This document shows, piece by piece, positions 42,217-50,381 of a stretch of DNA of 64,000 bases (the first letter of the stretch is position 1; each line of letters opens with the position of its first letter). Location: the NCBI GenBank assembly GCA_963797565.1, contig CAWCPM010000002.1:62001-126000 (forward strand). The letters run 5' to 3'. The notes below the pieces were generated by a model, which was not told where the DNA came from, ran no database searches, and saw only the letters and a list, made by a program, of their open reading frames with translations. The DNA is from JAICYJ01 sp963797565. Its GTDB lineage: Bacteria; Actinomycetota; Thermoleophilia; Gaiellales; JAICJC01. The position numbers and the translations under genes were made by a program.

Positions 42217-42827
42217 CCGGCGCCCTCGTACAGGCTGCGGATCTCGGCCATCAGCTGGTCGGCCGTCTCGCGGTAGGCCTCGGCCGCCCGGCGGCCGTCG
42301 CGCGCGTAGCGGCGGGGCGGGCCGAAGGCGATCGCGATGCGGCGGCCCGGCCGCCAGTTGCGGCTGCGCAGCGCCACCGGCACCACGTCGGCCTGCTCGA
42401 CGACGGCGATCCGCCCGGCGCCGGCCTTTGCCTCCTCGAAGCCATCCTGGCGATGGCCCTGGATGAAGACGCCCACCGTGCCTCCGCCCACGAGCGTCTC
42501 GTGCACCGTGCGCAGCGCCTCCCGGTCGGGCTGGCCGCGGTGCACGCCGAAGGTGCCGCCCATCCGCAGGAAGGCGCCGAACGGCCGCGGCTGGAACAGC
42601 TCCGACTTGGCCATGTAGCGGATCGCCCGCGGCTGCGCAGCGCCCAGCGCCGGGATGTCCCAGAGCGACTGGTGGTTGGCGACGAATACCACCGGCCCGC
42701 GGCGCGGCACGTGCTCGGCTCCCGTCACCGACAGGCGCAGCATCCCGTTGAAGAGCGGCCCGGCCACGGGCCGCACCGTCCGCCAGAAGCGGTCGCCCGG
42801 CAGCGGCGTCGCCGGGGCCACCGGCAA
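42213..42827 (-). CDS. plsC: 1-acylglycerol-3-phosphate O-acyltransferase (PlsC), possibly fused to Cmk
   Basis: 204 codons from TTG 42827 (GTG 42821 also possible). NHQSLWD is the catalytic HX4D box, GGTFGVHRGQPD the glycerol-phosphate site and FIQGHRQ the third block. It makes phosphatidate. The gene starts where cmk homology stops, in the +1 frame, and cmk has no stop codon there; deleting one A at 42826-42827 joins the two in frame (reading ...IVALLPVAPATPLPG...). It may therefore be the second half of a Cmk-PlsC protein. Confidence 0.88.
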   Translation of the reverse strand: MPVAPATPLPGDRFWRTVRPVAGPLFNGMLRLSVTGAEHVPRRGPVVFVANHQSLWDIPALGAAQPRAIRYMAKSELFQPRPFGAFLRMGGTFGVHRGQPDREALRTVHETLVGGGTVGVFIQGHRQDGFEEAKAGAGRIAVVEQADVVPVALRSRNWRPGRRIAIAFGPPRRYARDGRRAAEAYRETADQLMAEIRSLYEGAG

Positions 42828-43386
42828 GCAGCGCCACGATCCGCGCCACCACCTCCTGCACGCTCAGCTCGCTGCTGTCGACCACCACGGCGTCCGGCGC
42901 CGGCGCCAGCTGCTCGGAGTCGAGCTCGTCGCGCTGGACGATCGACCGCTCGACCTCGTCAACCGGCATGTCCAGCTCCGCTGCGCGCCGGGCGGCGCGC
43001 ACATCCGCCGACGCCACCAGGTAGATCTTCAGGTCGGCGTCCGGGCAGACCACCGAGCCGGTGTCGCGCCCCTCGAGCACGGCGTCCACCGCCTGCGCCC
43101 GCTGCCGCCCGCGCATGGCCGCCCGCACCTGCGGATGCCGCGAGACGGCGCTGACGTTCCGGGAGATGGCCTCGGCCCGCAGGTCGCTGCCGGGCGGTGG
43201 CGGCGTGTCGACCAAGGCGGCCAGCGCGGCTCCGTCGTCGAGGTCGGCGCCGGCCGCCAGCGCCGTCGCGGTCAGCTCCCTGTACATGGCGCCCGTGTCC
43301 ACGTAGCGCAGGCCCAGCCGCTCGGCCAGGGCCCGTGCGATCGTGCTCTTCCCGGCGCCGGCCGGTCCGTCGATCGTGATCACCAT
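42817..43386 (-). CDS. cmk: cytidylate kinase, lacking a stop in its own frame
   Basis: About 190 codons of clear Cmk from ATG 43386: P-loop GPAGAGKST (7-15), DTGAMYRELT, GRDTGSVVCPDADLKIYLVAS, then RSIVQRDELDSEQLAPAPDAVVVDSSELSVQEVVARIVALL. The lid region is shorter than in E. coli Cmk. The frame has no stop after this; it runs through the plsC region out of phase and into der, an 860-codon open frame that is unlikely to be translated as such. The end coordinate given is the end of recognisable homology, not a stop codon. Confidence 0.88.
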
Positions 43387-43390
43387 CGGC

Positions 43391-44690
43391 TCATGCCACC
43401 ACCGCGGCCAGCCGGTCGGCGAAGTCGGGGAAGCTGACGCCGAGCGCATCAGCGCCCTCGACGGTGACGCCCTCCTGCGAGCAGACGCCGACGATCGCGC
43501 CCAGCATCGCGATCCGGTGGTCGCCGGCGGCGTCGACCCGCCCGCCGCGCAGCCGGTGGGGCACGCCCAGCACCTGGAAGCCGTCCGGCAGCGCCGTCAC
43601 GTGGCCGCCGCAGGTGTTCAGCAGCTCGACCACGGTGGCGATGCGGTCGGACTCCTTGACCCGCAGCTCGCCCGCCCCACGGATCGTGGTCGTGCCACGG
43701 GCGAAGCTGGCGAGGAGCACCATCAGGGGCAGCTCGTCGATCAGCGAGGGCACGATCTCCGCCTCGATGTCGGTCGCCACCAGCTCGGCCGGCCGCACCT
43801 CGATGTCGGCCACCGGCTCGCCGGCCGCCAGCCGCCGTCGGAACAACCCGACCCTGGCGCCCATCCGCTCCAACACGGCCAGCATGCCGGTGCGGGTCGG
43901 GTTGATCGAGACGTCGCGCAGGGTCAGGCTTGAGCCCTGCAGGATGGTGGCGGCCGCGATGAACGGCGCCGCCGACGAGAAGTCGCCGGGCACCGCGATC
44001 TCCGGCAGCACCAGCTCACGCACGGGTGAGATGCCGACGTAACCGGGCCGGCGGTCGACCGGCACCCCCGCCCGCTGCAGCATCCGCTCCGTGTGGTCGC
44101 GGGTTGGCGATCGCCTCCTCCACCACGGTCACGCCGCGCTCGGCGAACAGGCCTGCGAACAGCACCGCCGACTTCACCTGCGCCGAGGCCACGGGCGGGC
44201 GGTAGCTGATCGGCTCGACCGCGCCGGTCGCGTGCACCGTCACCGGCGGCAGCCCCTCGCTGGTCTCGATCGACACGCCCATCCGCTCCAGCGGGTCGGC
44301 GATCCGGCGCATCGGCCGGCGGCGGATGCTCTCGTCGCCGTCCAGCGTGAAGCTTCCGCTCTGGCCGGCCAGGATGCCGGGCAGGATCCGCATCAGCGTG
44401 CCCGCATTGCGCACGTCGATCACGCCGTCGGGCGGCCGCAGCCCGCGCATGCCCACGCCCTCGATCACCAGGCCGTCGTCGCCCACCCGCTCGATCGAGA
44501 CGCCCATCGCCCGGAAGGCGTCGACCGTCGCAAGCGTGTCGGCGGAGGCGCCGAACCCCGTCACCGTCACCCGGTCGTCGCTGAGGGCACCGACCATCAC
44601 GGCGCGGTGGCTGATGGACTTGTCGCCGGGGACGCTCAGCTCACCCACGAGCGCGCCCGCCGGCGCCACCTGCAGCAGATCCTCACTCAT
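43391..44690 (-). CDS. aroA: 3-phosphoshikimate 1-carboxyvinyltransferase, frameshifted at 44104-44105
   Basis: The N-terminal half (from ATG 44690) has VPGDKSISHRAVMVGAL, RNAGTLMRIL and SAQVKSAVLFAGLFAERGVTVVEEAIA; the C-terminal half, in the +1 frame, continues TRDHTERMLQRAGVPV and has VPGDFSSAAPFIAAA and LRVKESDRI. The join needs removal of one base: plus strand gggttggc should read gggtggc. Restored length is 432 residues, normal for EPSP synthase. As the shikimate pathway is otherwise complete-looking here (DAHP synthase, tyrA), a sequence error or a frameshifting event is likelier than real loss. Confidence 0.88.
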
Positions 44691-45774
44691 CGACTGCGGG
44701 CGCCGCGATCGCCCCATAGCCCTGCGCGTCCAGCAACGCCACGGCCCGCTCGGCCTCGGCCCGGCCGGCGATCGTGACCACCACGGTGCCGCCGCGGTCG
44801 GCCGACACGTGGTGCAGTTCGAAGTCCTCGATGTTGATGCCCTCGGCTCCCAGCGCCTGCGTGATGCCGGACAGCACACCCGGCCGGTCGGGCACGTGCA
44901 CGCGCACCCGGTACAGGTCCTCCGGCGTAGCCGGGTAGGCGACCTCCAGCAGGCGGCGGCGGTGGCCGGATGCCTCGGCGATCCAGCGCGCCACGAAACC
45001 GGCATCCTCCCGCTCGAGCGCTCTGGTCAGGTCGTCGACGCGGCGGCTGTGGTCACGCAGGCCGTCGAGCAGCGCCGTGCGGTTGTCCAGGAAGATGTCC
45101 ACCCAGATGCGCGGGTTGGCGCCGGCCACGCGCGTCATGTCGCGGAACGACCCGCCCACCGCCGCCAGCGGGTCGTGGCCGTCCACCTTGCCGGCGCCGG
45201 CCTGGTTGACCAGCACGTTCGCGAGCGCATGCGGCAGGTGGCTGGTCAGCGCCACCAGCCGGTCGTGGGCGTCCGGGTCGATCGCGACCGGCCGCGCGCC
45301 CAGCGAGGACACGAAGGTGTGCAGCCGCCGGTGCGCCGACGGGTCGGTCGCGGCCACCGGCGTCAGGAACCAGGTGGCGCCGTCGAACAGCTCCGGCCGC
45401 GCGTTGGCGACGCCCCGCGCCTCCGACCCGCACACCGGATGGCCGCCCACGAACTGCGGGTTGGCTCCCACCTGTGCCACCAGCCGGCCCTTGGTCGATC
45501 CCACGTCGGACACGGCGCATCCGGACGGAGCAGCCTCCAGGGCCTGGCCGGCGAGCGACGCCAGCTCGGCCACCGGGCCGCACACGAACGCCAGGTCGGC
45601 GCCGTCCAGCGCCTCGTCGATGGTCGGCTCGAAGCGCGCGATCGCGCCCCGCTCGAGGCCGATCTCACCGGCCGCCTCGTCCTGGTCGGTGGCCACCACC
45701 TGGTCGCCGCGGGCGGTCGCGGCCAGCGCCAGCGAGCCCCCGATCAGGCCGAGTCCGATCACCGCCACCCTCAT
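44683..45774 (-). CDS. tyrA: prephenate dehydrogenase with ACT domain
   Basis: 363 residues. GLGLIGGSLALA (7-18) is the NAD loop; FVGGHPVCGSEARGVANAR, LTSHLPHALANVLV and GGSFRDMTRVAGANPRIWVDIFLDN are TyrA signatures with the catalytic histidines. A C-terminal ACT domain (about 285-360; VHVPDRPGVLSGITQALGAEGINIEDFELHHV) suggests allosteric control by tyrosine. ATG overlaps the DAHP synthase stop. Confidence 0.94.
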   Translation of the reverse strand: MRVAVIGLGLIGGSLALAATARGDQVVATDQDEAAGEIGLERGAIARFEPTIDEALDGADLAFVCGPVAELASLAGQALEAAPSGCAVSDVGSTKGRLVAQVGANPQFVGGHPVCGSEARGVANARPELFDGATWFLTPVAATDPSAHRRLHTFVSSLGARPVAIDPDAHDRLVALTSHLPHALANVLVNQAGAGKVDGHDPLAAVGGSFRDMTRVAGANPRIWVDIFLDNRTALLDGLRDHSRRVDDLTRALEREDAGFVARWIAEASGHRRRLLEVAYPATPEDLYRVRVHVPDRPGVLSGITQALGAEGINIEDFELHHVSADRGGTVVVTIAGRAEAERAVALLDAQGYGAIAAPAVDE

Positions 45775-47153
45775 GGCACGTGCGGTGCGCCGCGCTCCTC
45801 GGCCGCGCGCATCAGCTCGGCCACGCGGAAGGCCAGATCCAGCGATTGGCGCGCGTTCAGGCGGGGGTCGCAGAGCGTGGCGTAGTTGCGGTCGAGGTGA
45901 TCCTCGAGCACCTCCTCCGAGCCGCCCAGGCACTCCGTGACGTGCTCGCCGGTGAACTCGAGGTGCACGCCGCCGGGCCAGGCGCCCTCGCTCAGGCAGG
46001 CCGCGAAGAAGCCCTGGATCTCGCTCAGGATGTCCTCGAAGCGGCGCGTCTTGTAGCCCGACGCGGTCTTGAACATGTTGGCGTGCATCGGGTCGCACAC
46101 CCACACGACCGGGTGCTCGCCCTGGCGCACGGCCCGCAGCAGCGGCGGCAGCGTCTCCTCCACCCGGCCCGCTCCCATGCGCGCGATCAGCGTCAGACGG
46201 CCCGGGATGCGCCCTGGGTTCAGGGCCTCGCACAGCGCGGTCACCTCGGCGGCGGTCGCGGTCGGCCCCAGCTTGACCCCGATCGGGTTGTGGACGCCGG
46301 CGAAGAACGCGACGTGCGCGCCGTCGGCGGCACGGGTGCGCTCGCCGATCCAGAGCATGTGCGCCGAGCAGTCGTACCAGTCGCCGGTCAGCGAGTCACG
46401 GCGGGTCAGGCCCTGCTCGTAGTCCAGCAGCAGGCCCTCGTGGCTCGTCCAGACGTCCACCTCGTGCAGGTTGCGCTCGGCCTCCAGGTCGATGCCGCAG
46501 GCGGCCATGAACCGCAGCGCCCGCTCGATCTCGAGGGCGATCGCCTCGTAGCGGCGGCCCTCCGGCGATGAGGCCACGAACTCCTGGTTCCACAGGTGCA
46601 CCTTGGTGAGGTCGGCGAAGCCGCCCTTGGTGAACGCGCGCAGCAGGTTCAGCGTGGACGCCGACTGGTGGTAGCCCTGCACCATGCGGGCCGGGTCGAA
46701 GGCGCGGGCGGCGGCGTTCGGCTCGTCGCCATGCACCATGTGACCGCGGAAGCTGGGCAGCTCGACCCCGTCCACCAGCTCGGTCGGCGACGACCGCGGC
46801 TTCACGAACTGGCCGGCGATCCGGCCCAGCTTGACGACGGGCAGCATCGAGCCGTACGTGAGCACGGCCGCCATCTGCAGGATCACCTTCAGCTTCTCGC
46901 GGATGCTGACCGCCGAGAAGTCGTGGAACGACTCCGCACAGTCGCCGGCCTGCAGCAGGAAGGCACGCCCGGCCGCCACCTGCGCCAGCGACTGCTGCAG
47001 CCGCCGGGCCTCGCCGGCGAACACCAGCGGCGGCATCGAGGTGAGACGCTCGCGCGCCGCATCGACGGCGGCTGGGTCGGGCCAGTCCGGCTGGTGGAGC
47101 GCGGGACGCTCCCTCCAGGAGGCCGGAGACCAGGTTGGCTGGGTGGTTGCCAT
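45771..47153 (-). CDS. aroG: 3-deoxy-7-phosphoheptulonate synthase, class II
   Basis: 460 residues, type II (plant-like) DAHP synthase: GRAFLLQAGDCAESFHDF supplies the metal cysteine, then GRIAGQFVKPRSSPTE, SFRGHMVHGDEPN, FFAGVHNPIGVKLGP, VVWVCDPMHANMF and HLEFTGEHVTECLGG. First step of the shikimate pathway, here co-transcribed with tyrA and aroA. ATG 47153 has TAGACT 8 nt upstream. This class is the usual one in Actinomycetota. Confidence 0.95.
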   Translation of the reverse strand: MATTQPTWSPASWRERPALHQPDWPDPAAVDAARERLTSMPPLVFAGEARRLQQSLAQVAAGRAFLLQAGDCAESFHDFSAVSIREKLKVILQMAAVLTYGSMLPVVKLGRIAGQFVKPRSSPTELVDGVELPSFRGHMVHGDEPNAAARAFDPARMVQGYHQSASTLNLLRAFTKGGFADLTKVHLWNQEFVASSPEGRRYEAIALEIERALRFMAACGIDLEAERNLHEVDVWTSHEGLLLDYEQGLTRRDSLTGDWYDCSAHMLWIGERTRAADGAHVAFFAGVHNPIGVKLGPTATAAEVTALCEALNPGRIPGRLTLIARMGAGRVEETLPPLLRAVRQGEHPVVWVCDPMHANMFKTASGYKTRRFEDILSEIQGFFAACLSEGAWPGGVHLEFTGEHVTECLGGSEEVLEDHLDRNYATLCDPRLNARQSLDLAFRVAELMRAAEERGAPHVP

Positions 47154-47161
47154 GGACGTCC

Positions 47162-47183
47162 AGTCTACTTGGGTGGCTAGGAT
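47162..47183. promoter_or_regulatory. divergent leaderless -10 boxes (DAHP synthase and trpS)
   Basis: Minus strand TAGACT (47162-47167) is 8 nt before the DAHP synthase ATG; plus strand TAGGAT (47178-47183) is 9 nt before the trpS ATG. The whole gap is 39 bp. No Shine-Dalgarno sequence on either side. Confidence 0.4.
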
Positions 47184-47192
47184 CTCCGATCC

Positions 47193-48188
47193 ATGGCACG
47201 CGTCTTCTCCGGCATCCAGCCGACCGGTACCAAGCACCTCGGCAACTACATCGGCGCCATCCGCCACTACGTCGCCGACCAGGACACGGGCGACGCCTTC
47301 TACTGCGTCGTCGACCTGCACGCGATCTCGGTGCCCTACGAGCCCGCGGCCCTGCCGGAGAACACGCTGGACACGGCCGCCACCCTGCTCGCGGCGGGCC
47401 TCGACCCGGGCCGCTGCACGCTGTTCGTGCAGAGCCACGTGGCCGCCCACGCCTACGGCGCCTGGCTGCTGGGCTCCATTGCCACCATGGGCGAGCTGGG
47501 CCGCATGACCCAGTTCAAGGAGAAGAGCACCGGCCGCGATTCCGTCAGCGCCGACCTGTTCACCTACCCGGTGCTGCAGGCCGCCGACATCCTGCTCTAC
47601 AAGGCCGACCGCGTCCCGGTGGGAGACGATCAGCGCCAGCACCTGGAGCTTGCCCGGAACATCGCGCAGCGCTTCAACTCGCGTTTCGGTGAGCTGTTCC
47701 CGCTGCCGGAGGCGGCCATCCCCGCCAGCGGCGACCGCGTGATGGACCTGCAGGAGCCGACCAACAAGATGTCAACCACCCGCGGCACTCCGCAGGGCAC
47801 CGTGCTGGTGGTCGACCCGCCCGAGGTGGTCTCCAAGAAGATCCGCTCGGCGGTGACCGACTCCGGCCGCGAGGTGCGCCGCGGCGAGGGCAAGCAGGGC
47901 ATCGAGAACCTGATCGAGATCCTGTCGGTGGCCACCGGCGAGACGCCGGAGGCGATCGAGGTCGCCTACCAGGGCAAGGGCTACGGCGACTTCAAGGGTG
48001 ACGTGGCCGACGCCGTTGTCGAGCTGCTGCGCCCGATCCGGGAGCGCTACCTGGAGCTGCGCGCCGACGAGTCGGAGCTGAACGCGATCCTGGAACGAGG
48101 CCGCGAGCGCGCCGCCGAGGTGGCCGACCCCACGCTCGCCGAGATGCTGGACGCCATGGGCTTTCGAGTACCCCCGCGCGGCGGGTGA
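47193..48188 (+). CDS. trpS: tryptophanyl-tRNA synthetase
   Basis: 331 residues, bacterial length. GIQPTGTKHLGNYIGAI carries the HIGH-like motif, YPVLQAADILLYKADRVPVGDDQRQHLELARNIAQRFN the tryptophan/ATP site and EPTNKMSTT the KMSKS-like loop. It charges tRNA-Trp; the only tRNA-Trp-like gene in this window (2862-2934) looks damaged. Confidence 0.96.
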   Translation: MARVFSGIQPTGTKHLGNYIGAIRHYVADQDTGDAFYCVVDLHAISVPYEPAALPENTLDTAATLLAAGLDPGRCTLFVQSHVAAHAYGAWLLGSIATMGELGRMTQFKEKSTGRDSVSADLFTYPVLQAADILLYKADRVPVGDDQRQHLELARNIAQRFNSRFGELFPLPEAAIPASGDRVMDLQEPTNKMSTTRGTPQGTVLVVDPPEVVSKKIRSAVTDSGREVRRGEGKQGIENLIEILSVATGETPEAIEVAYQGKGYGDFKGDVADAVVELLRPIRERYLELRADESELNAILERGRERAAEVADPTLAEMLDAMGFRVPPRGG

Positions 48189-48226
48189 GCCCCGCCGCGC
48201 GCCTGAGCTGCCCTGCTCCTCCGATG

Positions 48227-48246
48227 CTTCCCAGTTGTAAGGGAAG
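48227..48246. terminator. hairpin between convergent trpS and rluB
   Basis: CTTCCC (48227-48232) pairs with GGGAAG (48241-48246) around an 8-nt loop, followed by a second weaker stem (GCGGC/GCCGC, 48252-48272). It could end transcription from both sides. Confidence 0.4.
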
Positions 48247-48306
48247 TGTTAGCGGCAGTATCGCAAAGCCGCCTCGGTTATGTCAAGTGGCGATCAGCAC
48301 AGAGAT

Positions 48307-48996
48307 TCACGCGTTGCGCAGGCGGTCGAGCTCGGCGGGCTCGAGGTCGCGCCACCGGCCCGGAGCCAGGCCGTCGACGGTCAGGCCGGCGTAGGCCGAT
48401 CGGTGCAGATGCACCACCGGATGACCCACCGCCTCGCACATCCGGCGCACCTGCCGGTTTCGCCCCTCGTGGATGCGCAGCTCGATCCGTCCTGGTGCGA
48501 GCTCGCGCACCTGCGCCGGCGCCGTCGGCCCATCGTCCAGCTCGATACCCGACCGCAGCCGCTCGAGCGCGGCGGCATCCGGCCGGCCCTCCACCTCCGC
48601 CACGTAGACCTTGTCCACCTCGTGGCTGGGGTGCATCAGGCGGTGGGCAAGCAGCCCGTCGTTCGTCAGCAGCAGCGCGCCCGTCGTATCCATGTCCAGC
48701 CGTCCCACCGGGAACAGCCGCAGCGGCGAGCCGACCAGATCGAGCACCGTGCGGCGCCCCTGAGGGTCGTTCGCCGTGGTGACGACCCCGGCGGGCTTGT
48801 TCAGCAGCACCCACGCCTGCCGCTCGGCGCTGACCGGACGGCCGTCGACACACACCTCATCACCCTCGCCGACGCTCGTCCCGAGCTCGGCCACGGTGCC
48901 GTTCACCGTCACGCGCGCGTCGCGGATCAGCTCGTCCACCGCTCGCCGTGACCCCACCCCGGCGGAGGCCAGGTACCGGTTAAGCCTGACCGGCAC
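48307..48996 (-). CDS. rluB: pseudouridine synthase RluB/RsuA family
   Basis: 229 residues. N-terminal S4 domain (VRLNRYLASAGVGSRRAVDELI), then catalytic PVGRLDMDTTGALLLTNDG with the active aspartate, and KVYVAEVEG, EGRNRQVRRMCEAVGHPV. Isomerises uridines in large or small rRNA. scpA-scpB-rluB order is conserved in Gram-positive bacteria; its start overlaps scpB by 17 nt. Confidence 0.94.
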   Translation of the reverse strand: MPVRLNRYLASAGVGSRRAVDELIRDARVTVNGTVAELGTSVGEGDEVCVDGRPVSAERQAWVLLNKPAGVVTTANDPQGRRTVLDLVGSPLRLFPVGRLDMDTTGALLLTNDGLLAHRLMHPSHEVDKVYVAEVEGRPDAAALERLRSGIELDDGPTAPAQVRELAPGRIELRIHEGRNRQVRRMCEAVGHPVVHLHRSAYAGLTVDGLAPGRWRDLEPAELDRLRNA

Positions 48997-49561
48997 GCTG
49001 GTCGGCGACCAGGTGCAGGCGCGCCCGCAGCGCCTGGTGATCGGCCTCGGTCAGCTCGAAGTCCGACAGCGCCGGCAGATCCTCGCCCTCGCCCAGGCCG
49101 AACACGCGCAGGAAGGCGCTGGTCGTGCGGTACACGACCGGCGTGCCCGGCGTGTCGGCCCGACCGGCCTCTTCGATCAGGCCCCGCTCGATCAGCCCGC
49201 CCACCGCCGAGTCGGCGCCGACGCCGCGGATGCGGGCGATCTCGGGACGCGACACTGGCTGCAGGTAGGCCACGATCGCGAGCGTCTCCAACGCGGCCTG
49301 GCTGAGTCCCTTGGCGCTCGGCCGGTTGACCAGCCGCGCGCAGACCTCGGCCGTCTCCCGGGCGGCACGCAGGCCATAGCCGCCGGCCACGCGCTCCAGC
49401 ACCACGCCGGAGCGCCCCTCGCAGTGACGGTCGGCCAGCGCGCCCAGCGCCCGCTCGATCCGCTCGGGGGCCGCATCGGTCAGCTCGGCCAGCTCTTTCG
49501 GCGTGAGCGGCTCTGAGGCCACGAACAGCAGCGCCTCGACCGTGTGCGTGAGCTCACTCAC
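48980..49561 (-). CDS. scpB: segregation and condensation protein B
   Basis: 193 residues, two winged-helix units: THTVEALLFVASEPLTPKELAELT and KGLSQAALETLAIVAYLQPVSRPEIARIRGVGADSAVGGLIERGLI. It dimerises and binds ScpA to complete the SMC condensin. GTG overlaps the scpA stop (GTGA). Confidence 0.95.
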   Translation of the reverse strand: MSELTHTVEALLFVASEPLTPKELAELTDAAPERIERALGALADRHCEGRSGVVLERVAGGYGLRAARETAEVCARLVNRPSAKGLSQAALETLAIVAYLQPVSRPEIARIRGVGADSAVGGLIERGLIEEAGRADTPGTPVVYRTTSAFLRVFGLGEGEDLPALSDFELTEADHQALRARLHLVADQRAGQA

Positions 49562-50319
49562 GCGATCGCCCGGTCAGCGTCGACGTCGGCCTCGGAAGCG
49601 GCCCCTGCGGCCGCCACCACCCTGATCGGCGCGAACAACCGGGACTGTTCGGGGACGACCTCGCCGCGCTTGATCATCTCCAGCAGCGCCAGGAACGCCG
49701 CCGCCTGCGACAGGCGGTCGAGGCCCTTCACCGCCTCCTCGAACTGGAAGCCGCGGCGCGTGCGCAGGATCGTGCGGAAGTGGTCGAGGAAGCGCTCCAC
49801 CGGCACCAGCGGCCGGCGCACGGACGACACGTCGATGTGCGGGGGCGGCACCAGCAGCCGGTCGACGGCCGCCGCCAGCTGCCACGGGTCCTCGCTGAAC
49901 TCGACCACCACCGGCTCCGGCCGTGGCGCCAGGGGCGCGGGGCCGAGACGGAACACGCGGGGCGGGCCGGCCGTGCGGTCGCGCAGCCAGGCGGCCGCGC
50001 CCTGGAAGCGGCGGTACTCGATCAGCCGCTGAAACAGCTCGGCCTCGGCCTGCTCCGGAGAGAGGTCATCCTCCACGACCTCACCGGGGAACAGCAGACG
50101 CACCTTGATCTCCAGCAGCGCCGCCATCAGCACCAGGAACTCGCTGGCCGACTCCAGGTCGAGCTCGCCCTTCTCGTACGCGCGCTCGACGTAGGCCACC
50201 ACGATCTCGGCGATCGGCACGTCGGCCAGCTCGACCTCCTCGCGCAGCACCAGCGCCAGCAGCAGGTCGAACGGCCCCTGGAACACGTCCAGGTCCAGCT
50301 CAAGATCGGCCAGGATCAT
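49558..50319 (-). CDS. scpA: segregation and condensation protein A
   Basis: 253 residues. N-terminal kleisin part FQGPFDLLLALVLREEVELADVPIAEIVVAYVERA and helix LESASEFLVLMAALLEIKVRLLFP bind the SMC neck; the C-terminal winged helix (SQAAAFLALLEMIKRGEVVPEQ) binds the SMC head. TAGAAT lies 6 nt before the ATG with no Shine-Dalgarno sequence. Confidence 0.95.
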   Translation of the reverse strand: MILADLELDLDVFQGPFDLLLALVLREEVELADVPIAEIVVAYVERAYEKGELDLESASEFLVLMAALLEIKVRLLFPGEVVEDDLSPEQAEAELFQRLIEYRRFQGAAAWLRDRTAGPPRVFRLGPAPLAPRPEPVVVEFSEDPWQLAAAVDRLLVPPPHIDVSSVRRPLVPVERFLDHFRTILRTRRGFQFEEAVKGLDRLSQAAAFLALLEMIKRGEVVPEQSRLFAPIRVVAAAGAASEADVDADRAIA

Positions 50320-50325
50320 CGCCGC

Positions 50326-50375
50326 ATTCTAGGCTCCTGGTCGGATGCCGGACGGCTGAAGCCATATGGCAGAAT
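50326..50375. promoter_or_regulatory. divergent leaderless -10 boxes (scpA and M3 peptidase)
   Basis: Minus strand TAGAAT (50326-50331) is 6 nt before the scpA ATG; plus strand CAGAAT (50370-50375) is 6 nt before the peptidase GTG. The two start regions are near mirror images. Confidence 0.4.
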
Positions 50376-50381
50376 CCGGCC

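Noticed and set aside
40858..43449. Single 863-residue Cmk-Der protein
   Set aside because: The middle 200 codons are the wrong frame of plsC and make low-complexity sequence, and der has its own ATG overlapping the plsC stop. Direct Cmk-Der fusions exist in other bacteria, but here plsC separates them.
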